Shown here: positions 63,869 to 64,000 of the stretch, one piece after another
Layout: each line of letters opens with the position of its first letter
How positions within the stretch are numbered: the first letter of the stretch is position 1
Origin: Herbiconiux oxytropis
GTDB taxonomy: Bacteria; Actinomycetota; Actinomycetes; Actinomycetales; Microbacteriaceae
Length of the DNA: 64,000 bases
Direction of reading: 5' to 3'
NCBI RefSeq assembly: GCF_024979315.1
Contig: NZ_JANLCK010000007.1
Location: 142,540-206,539 of the forward strand
Notes under the pieces: model-generated
Seen by the model: the letters and a program-made list of their open reading frames with translations, nothing else
What the model was told of the DNA's origin: nothing
Database searches by the model: none
Program-made: the position numbers and the translations under genes

Positions 63869-63945
63869 CAGCTCGGGGTGGCACGCCGCGGGGTGGATCT
63901 TTCGGGCGAGTTATCTCCCGCGTCCGCTGCGCGGACGCCCGCCAG
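63869..63945 (+). repeat. 77-bp dispersed repeat, copy 2
   Basis: About 70 of 77 bases match copy 1 at 42367-42443, in the same orientation and without gaps. The central hairpin GCGTCCGC/GCGGACGC is conserved while its loop differs. It lies in non-coding DNA after the last gene. Confidence 0.85.
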
Positions 63946-64000
63946 ACAGTGATGATGGTGGGAGGCACCCCCGCAGCGGTCGTCCTGACTCGCCGCCAGA

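Overview
This is a very GC-rich chromosomal segment with GTG and ATG starts, ATGA stop/start overlaps and strong GC bias at third codon positions. Gene content points to an actinobacterium of the family Microbacteriaceae: a DUF7882-type protein, tatA-type export genes, an FO-synthase (FbiC-like) gene, many LLM-class flavin monooxygenases, CW_binding_2 surface repeats and UvrA2. The genus cannot be settled from the sequence. I see no rRNA, tRNA, CRISPR array, prophage or insertion sequence.

Layout. (1) 1-5064: the 3' part of a biotin carboxylase gene (accC), a biotin transporter gene (bioY), then pcaI-pcaJ-pcaF (last steps of the beta-ketoadipate pathway) and a cupin dioxygenase, all on +. A convergent acetyl-CoA synthetase gene (acs) has a divergent LuxR-type regulator. 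(2) 8084-10154: an HSL-type esterase and a PucR-like regulator. (3) 10177-25017: a sulfur/nitrogen scavenging region. It holds metY, divergent from a MalY-type C-S lyase operon with an AhpD-like protein, two LLM monooxygenases and a sarcosine-oxidase-like flavoenzyme. A convergent operon encodes SsuD-like monooxygenase, GNAT, permease, ATPase and binding protein; a 721-residue FAD protein and an MsnO8-like LLM enzyme follow. (4) 25155-29122: an FO-synthase gene whose CofH half has lost its iron-sulfur cysteines, coupled to a Baeyer-Villiger-type monooxygenase. (5) 29145-35368: small conserved proteins, UvrA2, two tandem paralogous lipoproteins and an Xre/RES toxin-antitoxin pair. (6) 35493-42179: a minus-strand block tatB-tatA-tatC-GH127-CWB2 in which a complete Tat translocase set lies directly upstream of a Tat-signal beta-L-arabinofuranosidase and a wall-binding protein. 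(7) 42180-44272: small membrane proteins, a truncated VOC gene and a 77-bp repeat whose second copy is near the window end. (8) 44371-54904: metNIQ and, upstream on the same strand, a second monooxygenase + dipeptide-type importer + GNAT module. (9) 55020-63809: an ECF sigma factor with a membrane partner, membrane proteins, a methyltransferase, a PP2C phosphatase, a MerR regulator, and several broken or unknown genes.

How it works together. Two separate modules each combine an LLM monooxygenase, an acetyltransferase and an ABC importer, a combination known from salvage of S-substituted cysteines (Bacillus yxe and ytm operons). With metY, a C-S lyase and metNIQ close by, the window looks like an organosulfur uptake and desulfuration region. 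That is inference from gene families and order; substrates cannot be read from the sequence. The strongest unusual signals are the cysteine-free CofH half, the Tat genes linked to a probable cargo, the TTGACG repeat array before the toxin-antitoxin genes, and the dispersed 77-bp palindromic repeat.
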